NCBI GenBank assembly: GCA_050290225.1
Contig: JBNKHG010000024.1
Span: 43,802-107,801 of the forward strand
DNA from: JBNKHG01 sp050290225
GTDB lineage: Bacteria > Pseudomonadota > Gammaproteobacteria > Pseudomonadales > Cellvibrionaceae
Length of the DNA: 64,000 nucleotides
Direction: 5' to 3'
The notes beneath the pieces were generated by a model. It was given only the letters and a program-made list of their open reading frames with translations. It was not told where the DNA came from and did no database searches. Position numbers and translations under genes: made by a program. This document shows positions 44,590-53,413 of the stretch, piece by piece (position 1 is the first letter of the stretch; every line of letters begins with the position of its first letter).

Positions 44590-46965
44590 ATGCTGAAAGG
44601 AATCGTGATGCTGGGCGCCGGCTGTGCCTGTGCCGGGGTTATTGCAACCGGTTTTCTACCACAACTGCCGCCGCTTTCCTGGTTGTGCGGTTCGCTCGTT
44701 ATTGTTGTTGTCCCGTTATGGTGGCTGCGGAGACGACCGTGGCGAATTCCGTTGCTTGCCCTGGCCGGGGCATTGCTCGGGGCAATTTGGGGATGCTGGT
44801 CCGGCAATGTCATGCTGTCCCGGCAGTTGCCTTTTGCCCTGGAGGGACAAGTGTTCAAGGTGGTGGGCACCGTCGTGGACTTGCCCCACACAGAACCGCT
44901 GAAGCAGCGCTTTCTTCTGGCGGTAGAGCATTTGGACCCGATCGATCCGGCTTCGCCGCCGTTGCCCTCCCTACCCGGACGGGTGTTGTTAAATTGGTAC
45001 GGGGGGCAATCGGTTGTTCCCGGTGAACGCTGGCAATGGGTGGTTAAACTCAAGCGGCCGCGGGGGTTTGTGAATCCCGGGGGATTTGATTACCAGGCCT
45101 GGTTGTTGCGTCAGGGCGTCGGCGCCACCGGCTATGTTCGCAAGAGTCACTTCAATGGTCGCTTGGCGTCCAGTAAGGGCACAAGCGTAGACTACTGGCG
45201 TCTCGAATTGGCCGCTTGGCTCAGGCGGGTATTACCGGAGTCGTCAATGCAGGGCATTTTAACGGCCTTGGTTGTCGGGGACCGCTCCGGGATTACGCCG
45301 AGCCAGTGGTCGCTTCTGCAGCGGACAGGAACCAATCACCTTATCGCTATTTCGGGCTTGCACGTGGGCCTGACAGCTCTTCTGGGGCAGTGGTTGGGAA
45401 TGGGGTTGGGGAGAGTGCTCAATCTCGGTATCCATCGCCTGGACAGCACCTCCTCGGCGGCACTTTTCAGCCTGGCAAGCGCCTCTTGTTACGCTGCGCT
45501 GGCGGGGTTCAGCCTGCCGACGCAAAGGGCGCTTATCATGGTGGCGGCTGTGCAACTGTGTGCCTTGTCGGGCCGTGCCTGGCAACCCTTGCAGGGTCTG
45601 TTGGTTGCCCTGGTGCTGGTGCTGATAGCGGATCCCCTGGCGGGCCACGATCTGGGTTTCTGGTTGTCGTTCGGCGCTGTCGGCTGGCTGTTGTATGGCT
45701 TTTCCGGGCGCTCGATATCGGGAGGATGGATTTCGGGGCTGTTGCGCGCCCAATGGCTGGTGTTTGCTGGCTTGATGATTCCATCGTTGCTGCTGGTGAC
45801 GGCCATTTCGCCGGTGTCCCCGATCACCAATCTTGTCGCCATTCCCCTTGTTTCCTTTGGCTTGGTACCCCTGTTGCTGTTGGCGGCGGTCGGATATTTT
45901 GGCGCGGGTGAGAGTGCGGCGGTCGTATTGGTGGGGGCGGATATGCTGGCACGAGTGCTCTGGCATTGGCTGGAGGCCATGGATAGCGTTTCAGGGCAAG
46001 GCGGCTGGTACCCTTCGGCACCGTTGACCGGCGCGCGCGCTGCAATGGGGCTGGCAGCCGTTTTACTGCTGTTGATGCCCAGGGGCGTTCCGGGTCGGTG
46101 GTTAGGGGCTTTGGGGTTGTCGGCGGTTCTCTTTCCGGTGCAGGTGGCCAGGGCGCCACTGATGCTTACGGTGTTGGATGTGGGGCAGGGGCTGGCGGTT
46201 GTGGTGGAAACCCCTGAACACACCCTGGTGTACGACACGGGTCCCGTTTACAGCCAACGTTTTGATGCCGGGGCAGGTGTTGTTGCGCCCTACTTGAAAC
46301 GCCGGGGGATCAAGACAGTGGACGCAGTGGTGGTCAGCCACGGGGACAGCGACCATGCGGGTGGATTAGAGGGCCTCTTGGGCAACCTTCCTGCTAAGCG
46401 GCTCTATTTCGGAGAACCCCTGCGCGGGTCAGGCGTCGACGGGAGGAATTCATTCGGCTCACATCAACACATCAACTGCGAAAGCGGACACCGTTGGCAG
46501 TGGCGAACAGTCAGTTTCGAACTTCTCGCTGCCGATAGCGGGTTCGTAAAGAGTAACAATCGATCCTGCATTCTCGCCATCCGGTTCGGGCAGGCGTTGA
46601 TACTCTTGCCGGGCGATATCGAGCGAAAGGTTGAGCAGTCACTCCTGCAGCGGGGGCAATTGCCGGCTGAGGTCACCGTCTTGGTGGCTCCCCATCACGG
46701 CAGTGCTTCCTCTTCAAGTCCGGCGTTTGTAGCCCACACCCGGCCCCAATACGTGCTCTACAGCGCCGGTTACGGCAACCGCTACAGGCACCCCAATCGG
46801 ACGGTGCTGCAGAGATATCAGCACCAGGAAAGCAGGGCGTTCAATACGGCTTATGCGGGCGCCATCCAATTTATCTGGCGCGATAGTAATCAACCGGAGG
46901 TGGTTATCTGGCGGGAGCGGCAAAAGCGCTACTGGTTCACGGAAGACGGGCGTGCAAATCTCTAA
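44590..46965 (+). CDS. comEC: DNA internalization protein ComEC/Rec2
   Basis: 791 residues. Three hydrophobic segments at the start (residues 5-75), an OB-like DUF4131 domain (to about 200), the competence domain with many membrane segments (NHLIAISGLHVGL signature), then a C-terminal metallo-beta-lactamase domain with SHGDSDHAGG and APHHGSASSSS. It forms the inner-membrane channel for single-stranded DNA uptake. Natural transformation also needs type IV pili and ComEA, not in this window. It has the same position as PA2984. Confidence 0.94.
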   Translation: MLKGIVMLGAGCACAGVIATGFLPQLPPLSWLCGSLVIVVVPLWWLRRRPWRIPLLALAGALLGAIWGCWSGNVMLSRQLPFALEGQVFKVVGTVVDLPHTEPLKQRFLLAVEHLDPIDPASPPLPSLPGRVLLNWYGGQSVVPGERWQWVVKLKRPRGFVNPGGFDYQAWLLRQGVGATGYVRKSHFNGRLASSKGTSVDYWRLELAAWLRRVLPESSMQGILTALVVGDRSGITPSQWSLLQRTGTNHLIAISGLHVGLTALLGQWLGMGLGRVLNLGIHRLDSTSSAALFSLASASCYAALAGFSLPTQRALIMVAAVQLCALSGRAWQPLQGLLVALVLVLIADPLAGHDLGFWLSFGAVGWLLYGFSGRSISGGWISGLLRAQWLVFAGLMIPSLLLVTAISPVSPITNLVAIPLVSFGLVPLLLLAAVGYFGAGESAAVVLVGADMLARVLWHWLEAMDSVSGQGGWYPSAPLTGARAAMGLAAVLLLLMPRGVPGRWLGALGLSAVLFPVQVARAPLMLTVLDVGQGLAVVVETPEHTLVYDTGPVYSQRFDAGAGVVAPYLKRRGIKTVDAVVVSHGDSDHAGGLEGLLGNLPAKRLYFGEPLRGSGVDGRNSFGSHQHINCESGHRWQWRTVSFELLAADSGFVKSNNRSCILAIRFGQALILLPGDIERKVEQSLLQRGQLPAEVTVLVAPHHGSASSSSPAFVAHTRPQYVLYSAGYGNRYRHPNRTVLQRYQHQESRAFNTAYAGAIQFIWRDSNQPEVVIWRERQKRYWFTEDGRANL

Positions 46966-47103
46966 CTTACGGCGCCGAAACCTGAATAAAAAGAGATTGT
47001 TAGAGTGTTTTCTTCAGGTCCGTTTAATGTGGTAAAGTGCGGGTCGACCAAAGGACCCGACAGCGGTGGAACTGGCGGGCATTGATTGGCTTAGGAGTGG
47101 AAT

Positions 47104-47730
47104 GTGTTAGAGATTGTCAAATCCGGCGGCTGGCTCATGGTGCCCATCATTTTGTGCTCAATCGCCCTGATCGGTATCAGTATCGAGCGCTACTGGACAC
47201 TGAATCCTCAAAAAATTGCCCCAAAACATCAGCTGGGTCAGGTGTGGAGCTGGATCAAGAACAACCAGCTCGACAGCACCAAGCTGAAAGAACTCAAGCA
47301 ATCCTCCGAGCTGGGTAAGATTTTGGCGGCGGGGCTTAGCAATTCCCGCCACGGTCGCGAAGTGATGAAAGACAGCATTGAAGAGTCGGCCAACCAGGTG
47401 ATTCATGATATGGAGCGTTACCTGGGTGTGCTGGGTACCATCGCGGCCATAGCCCCCTTGCTGGGATTACTGGGGACGGTACTCGGCATGATCAAAGTTT
47501 TTACCGCTATTATGTTGCAGGGTACCGGTAACGCCGGTGTGCTGGCAGGCGGTATTTCCGAGGCCCTGATTACTACCGCTGCCGGTCTTTGTGTGGCAAT
47601 TCCCGCCATGATGGCACACCGCTATTTTCAGCGTCATGTGGATAGCCTGGTGGTCGTTCTGGAGCAGGAAGCGGTGAAGCTGGTCGATGCGCTGCACAGT
47701 GACCGTCGCGTCGATATGAAGGCGGCCTGA
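47104..47730 (+). CDS. exbB: ExbB/TolQ-family proton channel subunit
   Basis: 208 residues, GTG start (MLEIVKSGGWLMVPII); the ATG two bases upstream is out of frame. Three membrane segments, with the family core LGVLGTIAAIAPLLGLLGTVLGMI and ISEALITTAAGLCVAIPAM. With ExbD it uses the proton gradient to energise TonB- or Tol-type transport. No tonB gene is nearby, but a TonB-dependent receptor lies at 55.9 kb. It heads the exbBD-lpxK-kdsB-ptp-murB run. Confidence 0.93.
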   Translation: MLEIVKSGGWLMVPIILCSIALIGISIERYWTLNPQKIAPKHQLGQVWSWIKNNQLDSTKLKELKQSSELGKILAAGLSNSRHGREVMKDSIEESANQVIHDMERYLGVLGTIAAIAPLLGLLGTVLGMIKVFTAIMLQGTGNAGVLAGGISEALITTAAGLCVAIPAMMAHRYFQRHVDSLVVVLEQEAVKLVDALHSDRRVDMKAA

Positions 47731-47750
47731 GGTCGACGTCGGGGTTCAGA

Positions 47751-48173
47751 ATGAAGTTTCGTCGCCAGGTAAGAACGGAAGAGGGGGTCAACCTGACACC
47801 ACTGATCGATGTGGTGTTCCTGTTGTTGATCTTTTTTATGGTCTCCACCACCTTTACCAAGGAAACCCACCTGACCATCGACCTGCCCGAGGGCAGTGGC
47901 GAAAAAATGGTGGAGCAGCCGCAGAAGATTGAAATTTTAATCAATGCCGACGGCAGCTATGCGGTAAACGGCAAGAGTCTGGTCAACCAGAAGTTGGAGA
48001 CCCTCAAAGCGGCCCTTAAAAAAACCGCCAGCGGAAAAGCCGATATCCCCCTGATTATTACCGCTGATGCCAAAACCCCCCACCAGTCCGTGGTGACCGC
48101 TATGGATGCTGCTGGGCAGTTGGGCTTTGTACACCTGAGCATCACGACCAGGAATCCCAAAGCCAATGGTTGA
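47751..48173 (+). CDS. exbD: ExbD/TolR-family proton channel subunit
   Basis: 140 residues, one membrane segment (LIDVVFLLLIFFMVSTTF) containing the essential Asp in PLIDVVF, then a periplasmic domain. It lies 20 bp after exbB and 48 bp before lpxK. Confidence 0.94.
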   Translation: MKFRRQVRTEEGVNLTPLIDVVFLLLIFFMVSTTFTKETHLTIDLPEGSGEKMVEQPQKIEILINADGSYAVNGKSLVNQKLETLKAALKKTASGKADIPLIITADAKTPHQSVVTAMDAAGQLGFVHLSITTRNPKANG

Positions 48174-48221
48174 ACTGGTGCCGGCTGACCCGCCGCCCGT
48201 AATCGAACGACCTGACTCTCT

Positions 48222-49316
48222 ATGACCCAACTCCGACCCCGACTCTGGCAGGCAGAATTCTGGACGGAAGCCTGGTATCAGGGGCGTTGGTGGTTGCACT
48301 GTTTACGCCCCTTGAGCTTTCTTTTCTGCCAACTGGCGGCGCGGCGGCGCAGGCGCTTGCAGGCAAGCGAACACAGTGAACTGGCTGTGCCACTCATCGT
48401 GGTGGGCAATATCTCCCTCGGCGGTACCGGTAAGACTCCCTTGCTGATCGCCATGGCCAGGTATTTGCGCGCTCAGGGATACAAACCCGGGATTATCAGC
48501 CGCGGTTATGGTGGCCAGTCGGAGCATTATCCCTGTCTCCTGAAGCACGATAGCAGTGCTTCGCAAGTGGGGGACGAACCGCTGCTGATTCAAAGGGAAA
48601 CCGGTTGTCCGGTGGTGGTGGGGCCGGACCGCACTGAAGATGTCCGTCTGCTACTGGCCAGTGCGGAGTGCGACCTTATATTGAGTGACGATGGGCTGCA
48701 GCATTACCGTATGCCTCGCGATATCGAGATAGCCGTGATCGACGGCGCCAGGGGATTGGGCAACGGCCTGTGCCTGCCTGCGGGACCCCTGCGCGAACCG
48801 CCGCAGCGCCTGACGGAAGTTGATCTGGTGGTACTGAATGGCGATGCGAGTGCGGCTCTGACTTGCCCTCCGGGCGTCATGGCTGAAACCATGAATCTGG
48901 AGCCGGGCAGCTGGTGTTCGCTACTCGGTAAAAAGCAGTTGGCTGCCGGGCAGTTACCCTGCGCACCGGGTGAGAAGCCACTGGCCATTGCGGGCATTGG
49001 CAACCCTGAACGATTCTTTGATTTGCTGAAGCGATTGGGCATTGCGGCGGAAACCCATGCTTTTGCCGATCACCACAACTTTCAGCCGACTGATTTCAGC
49101 GATGCCGGAAGGCGTCCGGTGCTAATGACTGCGAAAGACGCAGTCAAATGCCAGGCGTTCGCCAAATCCAACTGGTGGTACCTGGCTGTCGAGGCCCGTT
49201 TAACACCAGGGTTCTGGGCCTCCCTGACAACGCTGATTGAATCTGCAGTTGCACGGAAGGCGGGACGCGAGGGCTCAACCGATACGGCGTCGGCATCTGG
49301 CGTCACCGACCCATAG
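48222..49316 (+). CDS. lpxK: Tetraacyldisaccharide 4'-kinase LpxK
   Basis: 364 residues. It phosphorylates the lipid A disaccharide at the inner membrane. An N-terminal basic amphipathic region precedes the P-loop VGNISLGGTGKTP (about residues 62-74), then SRGYGG, GDEPLL, LSDDGLQHYRM and PAGPLREP, all LpxK signatures. It forms an operon with exbBD and kdsB, the order seen in Pseudomonas. Confidence 0.96.
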   Translation: MTQLRPRLWQAEFWTEAWYQGRWWLHCLRPLSFLFCQLAARRRRRLQASEHSELAVPLIVVGNISLGGTGKTPLLIAMARYLRAQGYKPGIISRGYGGQSEHYPCLLKHDSSASQVGDEPLLIQRETGCPVVVGPDRTEDVRLLLASAECDLILSDDGLQHYRMPRDIEIAVIDGARGLGNGLCLPAGPLREPPQRLTEVDLVVLNGDASAALTCPPGVMAETMNLEPGSWCSLLGKKQLAAGQLPCAPGEKPLAIAGIGNPERFFDLLKRLGIAAETHAFADHHNFQPTDFSDAGRRPVLMTAKDAVKCQAFAKSNWWYLAVEARLTPGFWASLTTLIESAVARKAGREGSTDTASASGVTDP

Positions 49317-49388
49317 TGCCTACACTGTTAACTTTTGCCGTGATGGACGGCATGACGACCCCGACATTGAAATTGTGAGCTGTTTTTT

Positions 49389-50147
49389 ATGAGTTTTTCT
49401 GTGGTAATCCCCGCCCGCTATGCGTCTACCCGGCTGCCCGCCAAGCCGCTCAAAGAGATCCTGGGTAAACCCATGATTCAACACGTCTACGAGCAGGCGC
49501 AACAGAGTGACGCCGAAGCGGTGATCGTGGCCACCGACGACCAGCGCATCTTCGAGGCGGTTGAGGGTTTCGGTGGAAAGGTCTGCATGACATCGGACCA
49601 GCATCAGTCCGGTACTGACCGTCTGCAGGAAGTCGCTTCAAAGCTGGGGTTGGCGGACGAGGCGATAGTGGTCAATGTGCAGGGCGATGAACCCCTGATT
49701 CCCCCTGATGTGATCAATCAGGTGGCGGCAAACCTGGCCGACACACCTGATGCCAGTGTCTCCACCTTGTCTGAACCCATTGTCGATGCAGCCGCTTTTC
49801 TCAATCCCAATGTGGTGAAGGTGGTCAGCGACGAGCGGGGGATTGCCCTCTATTTCAGTCGCGCACCTATCCCCTGGCCGCGAGATCAGTTTGCCCAGGA
49901 CCTGGGAAATTTACCCTTGGGCTTTACTCCCCAGCGCCACATTGGTATCTACGCCTACCGTGTGGCTTTGCTCAACCGCTTTGTGACGTGGGAGATGGCC
50001 CCCCTGGAACAGTTGGAATGCCTTGAACAACTGCGGGTTATGTGGAAGGGCGAGCGCATTCATGTGGCCCCCGCGTCAGTAGCGGTGCCCGGGGGGGTGG
50101 ATACAGAAGAAGACCTGGCGCGGGTTCGCCGGTTGTTGGCATCCTGA
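49389..50147 (+). CDS. kdsB: CMP-KDO synthetase KdsB
   Basis: 252 residues. It activates KDO with CTP for lipopolysaccharide core assembly. It begins with VVIPARYASTRLPAKPL (nucleotide loop), then VATDD, SGTDRL and VNVQGDEPLIP, the metal-binding GDEP motif. The 72 bp between lpxK and kdsB contain no gene: the small ycaR/Trm112-like gene often found here is absent. Confidence 0.97.
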   Translation: MSFSVVIPARYASTRLPAKPLKEILGKPMIQHVYEQAQQSDAEAVIVATDDQRIFEAVEGFGGKVCMTSDQHQSGTDRLQEVASKLGLADEAIVVNVQGDEPLIPPDVINQVAANLADTPDASVSTLSEPIVDAAAFLNPNVVKVVSDERGIALYFSRAPIPWPRDQFAQDLGNLPLGFTPQRHIGIYAYRVALLNRFVTWEMAPLEQLECLEQLRVMWKGERIHVAPASVAVPGGVDTEEDLARVRRLLAS

Positions 50148-50177
50148 GCCCGAAGTGATGGCTAATCGGAGTTGTGA

Positions 50178-50657
50178 ATGATGGCAGTGCAAGTTCTCTT
50201 TGTATGCCTGGGCAATATATGCCGATCGCCCACTGCCCACGGTGTGTTCCAGCAGATGGTCTACGATGCCGGTATGGCTCAACAGATAGCCGTGGAATCC
50301 TCCGGTACCGCCGGCTGGCATGTGGGGAAATCTCCGGATTCGCGATCGAAGGCAGCGGCCGGTCAACGTGGTTATGACTTGTCGGGTCTGCGCGCGCGAC
50401 AGGTAGTGCCGGATGATTTTCATCAGTACGACTATATTCTGGCAATGGATCTCAGCAACCTCGAGGATCTCGAAGCCATTGCGCCAGATGCCCACTCCGC
50501 TCACCTGGGCCTGTTTTTGGAATTTGGCAGTCAGCGCCGTTATCGTGAAGTGCCGGATCCCTACTACAGTGGGACGGAGGGATTTGAGCTGGTCCTGGAT
50601 TTAGTCGAGGACGCCGCACAAGGCTTGCTAAGCCATATTCGGGAGCAACACTTTTAA
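50178..50657 (+). CDS. Low-molecular-weight protein tyrosine phosphatase
   Basis: 159 residues. Catalytic P-loop FVCLGNICRSP (Cys10 to Arg16) near the N-terminus and general acid Asp in VPDPYYSG. It could regulate polysaccharide kinases, as related Ptp/Wzb proteins do, but the target is unknown. The start may be the second ATG (50181). It lies between kdsB and murB with only 1 bp to murB, so co-expression with envelope genes is certain. Confidence 0.93.
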   Translation: MMAVQVLFVCLGNICRSPTAHGVFQQMVYDAGMAQQIAVESSGTAGWHVGKSPDSRSKAAAGQRGYDLSGLRARQVVPDDFHQYDYILAMDLSNLEDLEAIAPDAHSAHLGLFLEFGSQRRYREVPDPYYSGTEGFELVLDLVEDAAQGLLSHIREQHF

Positions 50658-50658
50658 C

Positions 50659-51681
50659 ATGCTGCAGCTTTTACCCGACTATTGCCTGCAACGGCACAAC
50701 ACCCTCGCCATAAAAGCCGTTGCACGGGAATTTGCCGAGATTCGCTCAGTGGCGGATTTGCGCGAGGCGCTGAAATACGCCAACTCCAGGCGCCGGCCCC
50801 TGTTGGCATTGGGCGGCGGTAGCAATATTGTGCTGGCGGACGACTTCCCGGGCCTGGCTTTGCATATCCAGCTTTCAGGCAGGGAGGTTATCGATGAAAA
50901 CGATGATTTCGTTTGGCTGCGTGTGGGGGCGGGCGAGAACTGGCAGCGAACGGTGGATTACTGCCTTGACTTGCATTTCTGGGGCCTTGAGAACCTGTCG
51001 CTGATCCCCGGTAGTGTGGGTGCCGCCCCGATTCAGAACATCGGTGCCTACGGCGTCGAGTTGAAAGATGTCTTTGCCGAACTCCAGGCCATGGAGGTGA
51101 CCTCGGGGGTATTGGTCAACTTCGACCGGGACGCCTGCGAGTTTGGCTACCGTGACAGCGTGTTCAAAGGCCGTTTTCGGGACCGCTATATCATTACCTC
51201 AGTGACGTTGAAGTTGCGCAAAGAACCAAGACTCGTGCTCGACTATCCCGCGCTGCGCCAGGCCCTGGACGGGATCACCGCCGATGCCATAACCCCGCAA
51301 CTGGTAAGCCAAACCGTGTGCGACATTCGGCGGTCAAAATTGCCCGATCCCGCCCTCATCCCCAATGCCGGTAGCTTCTTTAAGAATCCGGTGGTCAGTG
51401 GCGCAGAGCTGGCGCGACTTAAGGCACGGTTTCCCGATATCGCGGCATTTGTGCTGGGCCAGGACTCGGTTAAGGTGGCGGCCGGCTGGTTGATCGAGCG
51501 CGCGGGTATGAAAGGGGTCAGTCGCGGTAAAGTGGCGGTGCACCACCAACAGGCACTGGTATTGACCAATCCCGGGGAGGGTAGTGGCAAAGACCTGCTG
51601 GCGCTCGCAGATGAGGTGGCAGAGCGGGTACAATCAATCTTTGGCATCAGCCTGGAGATGGAACCGCGCGTTTATCTTTAA
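50659..51681 (+). CDS. murB: UDP-N-acetylenolpyruvoylglucosamine reductase MurB
   Basis: 340 residues, type I (E. coli length). FAD motifs LALGGGSNIVLADDF and the central LIPGSVGAAPIQNIGAYGVE. Active-site Tyr-type region EFGYRDSVFK and Ser in NAGSFFKNP are present. It makes UDP-MurNAc for peptidoglycan with NADPH. It is the last gene of the envelope operon. Confidence 0.97.
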   Translation: MLQLLPDYCLQRHNTLAIKAVAREFAEIRSVADLREALKYANSRRRPLLALGGGSNIVLADDFPGLALHIQLSGREVIDENDDFVWLRVGAGENWQRTVDYCLDLHFWGLENLSLIPGSVGAAPIQNIGAYGVELKDVFAELQAMEVTSGVLVNFDRDACEFGYRDSVFKGRFRDRYIITSVTLKLRKEPRLVLDYPALRQALDGITADAITPQLVSQTVCDIRRSKLPDPALIPNAGSFFKNPVVSGAELARLKARFPDIAAFVLGQDSVKVAAGWLIERAGMKGVSRGKVAVHHQQALVLTNPGEGSGKDLLALADEVAERVQSIFGISLEMEPRVYL

Positions 51682-51763
51682 CGTTAAGATCGGGTAGTTA
51701 TAAGTGCACCGGGAGTTTTCAGTGTTCCTGGAACCGTCAGAGTGCTGAGCGAGTCGCTGCCAC

Positions 51764-52393
51764 ATGCAACAAGCATCACTGTTCCAGAACCCAGTCCCCA
51801 AATGGGAGTCGTTCAGTATTCCCGACGGCGAACTTTACCTATGTCAAACCTGGTTGAGTGCGGAAGAAGCGCTAATACTCTTTGATCGTTTGCGGGGAAG
51901 CCTGGAGTGGGAGCAATCGGTGATACACATACATGGCAAAAACCTGCCGATTCCCAGGCTTAACGCCTGGTACGGCGATCCTGGACGAGACTATACCTAT
52001 TCTTCCATCAGATTGTCGGCCTTGCCCTGGACGCCTTTGCTCACCGAACTCAGGGATCGCCTGAGTAAAGCGTTGGGACTGAGGTTTAATAGTGTTCTGG
52101 CAAACCTCTACCGCGATGGACGCGACAGCGTAAGCTGGCATGCGGATGACGAGCCGGAACTGGGCCGAAATCCGGTGATCGCGTCCATCAGCCTTGGATC
52201 GGAGCGCCGATTTGTGCTTAAACACAGACACAATCCCGACTTTGGGAAGGTGGAACTCTCCCTGGGGTCAGGGTCGCTATTGGTGATGAGGGGGTCAACC
52301 CAGCACCATTGGCTGCACCAGGTTCCAAAAACCCGGTTGCCAGTGGGGCCCCGTATCAACCTCACCTATCGCCAAATTCAACCGGGCGTCTAA
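51764..52393 (+). CDS. AlkB-like Fe(II)/2-oxoglutarate dioxygenase
   Basis: 209 residues. AlkB fold: iron ligands His126 and Asp128 in WHADDEPELG, a distal His in STQHHWLHQV, and the 2-oxoglutarate-binding RINLTYR near the end. YSSIRLSALPW and the substrate-side LNAWYGD also match the AlkB2/AlkB3-type group. It probably reverses alkylation damage in DNA or RNA by oxidative demethylation. The gene is alone after murB. Confidence 0.9.
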   Translation: MQQASLFQNPVPKWESFSIPDGELYLCQTWLSAEEALILFDRLRGSLEWEQSVIHIHGKNLPIPRLNAWYGDPGRDYTYSSIRLSALPWTPLLTELRDRLSKALGLRFNSVLANLYRDGRDSVSWHADDEPELGRNPVIASISLGSERRFVLKHRHNPDFGKVELSLGSGSLLVMRGSTQHHWLHQVPKTRLPVGPRINLTYRQIQPGV

Positions 52394-52472
52394 ATATTGA
52401 TCGGCATCAATGATTGTTGTGACCGAGAGAGATAGGATTTAATACTGGGATTGCCGGGGGTGGAGTGGTAAA

Positions 52473-52511
52473 TTTCACACTTAACTTTCACACTTAACTT
52501 TCACACCTAAC
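52473..52511. repeat. Three 13-bp tandem repeats upstream of gacA
   Basis: TTTCACACTTAAC at 52473-52485 and 52486-52498, and TTTCACACCTAAC at 52499-52511. They lie in the 272-bp gap between alkB and gacA, about 155 bp before the gacA start. Confidence 0.9.
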
Positions 52512-52665
52512 AATGGCGCCAACTCAATTTACAGACCTGAATTGCACGCCGAAATTGCCGACCCGACCGTTGTCGAAAAAGACAATAAGAGAAAGCGTCT
52601 GGCGCACAGACTATGGTCGGAAAATTTGGCCTCACAGGGGTTAAGGTTTTTTTGGGGATGTAGTA

Positions 52666-53319
52666 TTGATCAAAATTCTCGTTGTTGACGACCACGACCT
52701 GGTTAGAACGGGCATCATTCGAATGCTGTCCGATGTAGCCGGGTTCGAGGTGGTTGGGGAAGCCACCAGCGGCGAAGAGGCTGTTACCCGGTCTCGTGAG
52801 CTCAGCCCGGACGTTGTGTTGATGGATGTGAAAATGCCCGGTATCGGCGGCATTGAAGCGACTAAAAAACTTCTCAATTTTAACGAAAATGTCAAAATCG
52901 TCGCCGTAACCGCCTGCGATGATGATTTGTACCCAAACCGTCTTTTGCAAGCCGGCGCCGTAGGCTATGTGACCAAAGGCGCTGAGCTCCAGGAAATGAT
53001 CGATGCCATTCACAAGGTGAGTGCGGGTGAGCTCTATATGAGTCCCAGCATTGCCCAGCAACTGGCGTTGAAAAATTTCTCCAAAACGCCCGGACAGCAA
53101 TCCCCCTTTGAAAAACTCTCCGAGCGTGAACTGCAAACTGCGCTCTTGATTGCCAATGGCCAAAAGGTGCAGGACATTGCCAAGGCGTTTTGTGTTAGCC
53201 CCAAAACGGTGAACAGTTATCGCTATCGCATCTTTGACAAGTTGGATGTCCACAGTGATGTGGAATTGACTCTACTGGCGGTCAAACACAATATTCTCGA
53301 CCCGGAAGCCGTGGTATAA
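52666..53319 (+). CDS. gacA: Response regulator GacA/UvrY
   Basis: 217 residues from a TTG at 52666, preceded by GGGGAT; a TTG start is also used for gacA in Pseudomonas as I recall. Receiver domain with phosphoacceptor Asp54 (VVLMDVKMPG), Lys in YVTKGAEL, and a LuxR-type helix-turn-helix from about residue 145 (LSERELQTALLIANGQKVQD). GacA activates small RNAs that sequester CsrA/RsmA. The uvrC linkage (94 bp downstream) is the classical gacA/uvrY context. The kinase partner is not in this window. Confidence 0.94.
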   Translation: MIKILVVDDHDLVRTGIIRMLSDVAGFEVVGEATSGEEAVTRSRELSPDVVLMDVKMPGIGGIEATKKLLNFNENVKIVAVTACDDDLYPNRLLQAGAVGYVTKGAELQEMIDAIHKVSAGELYMSPSIAQQLALKNFSKTPGQQSPFEKLSERELQTALLIANGQKVQDIAKAFCVSPKTVNSYRYRIFDKLDVHSDVELTLLAVKHNILDPEAVV

Positions 53320-53413
53320 CCTCCCAATAACCGGGTTGCAGCAGATGCCCGGATGCAACGCTTTCCGAGCCCTGATCGTGTTAGAATAGGGGCCCTGAAC
53401 GCGATGCAAGATC

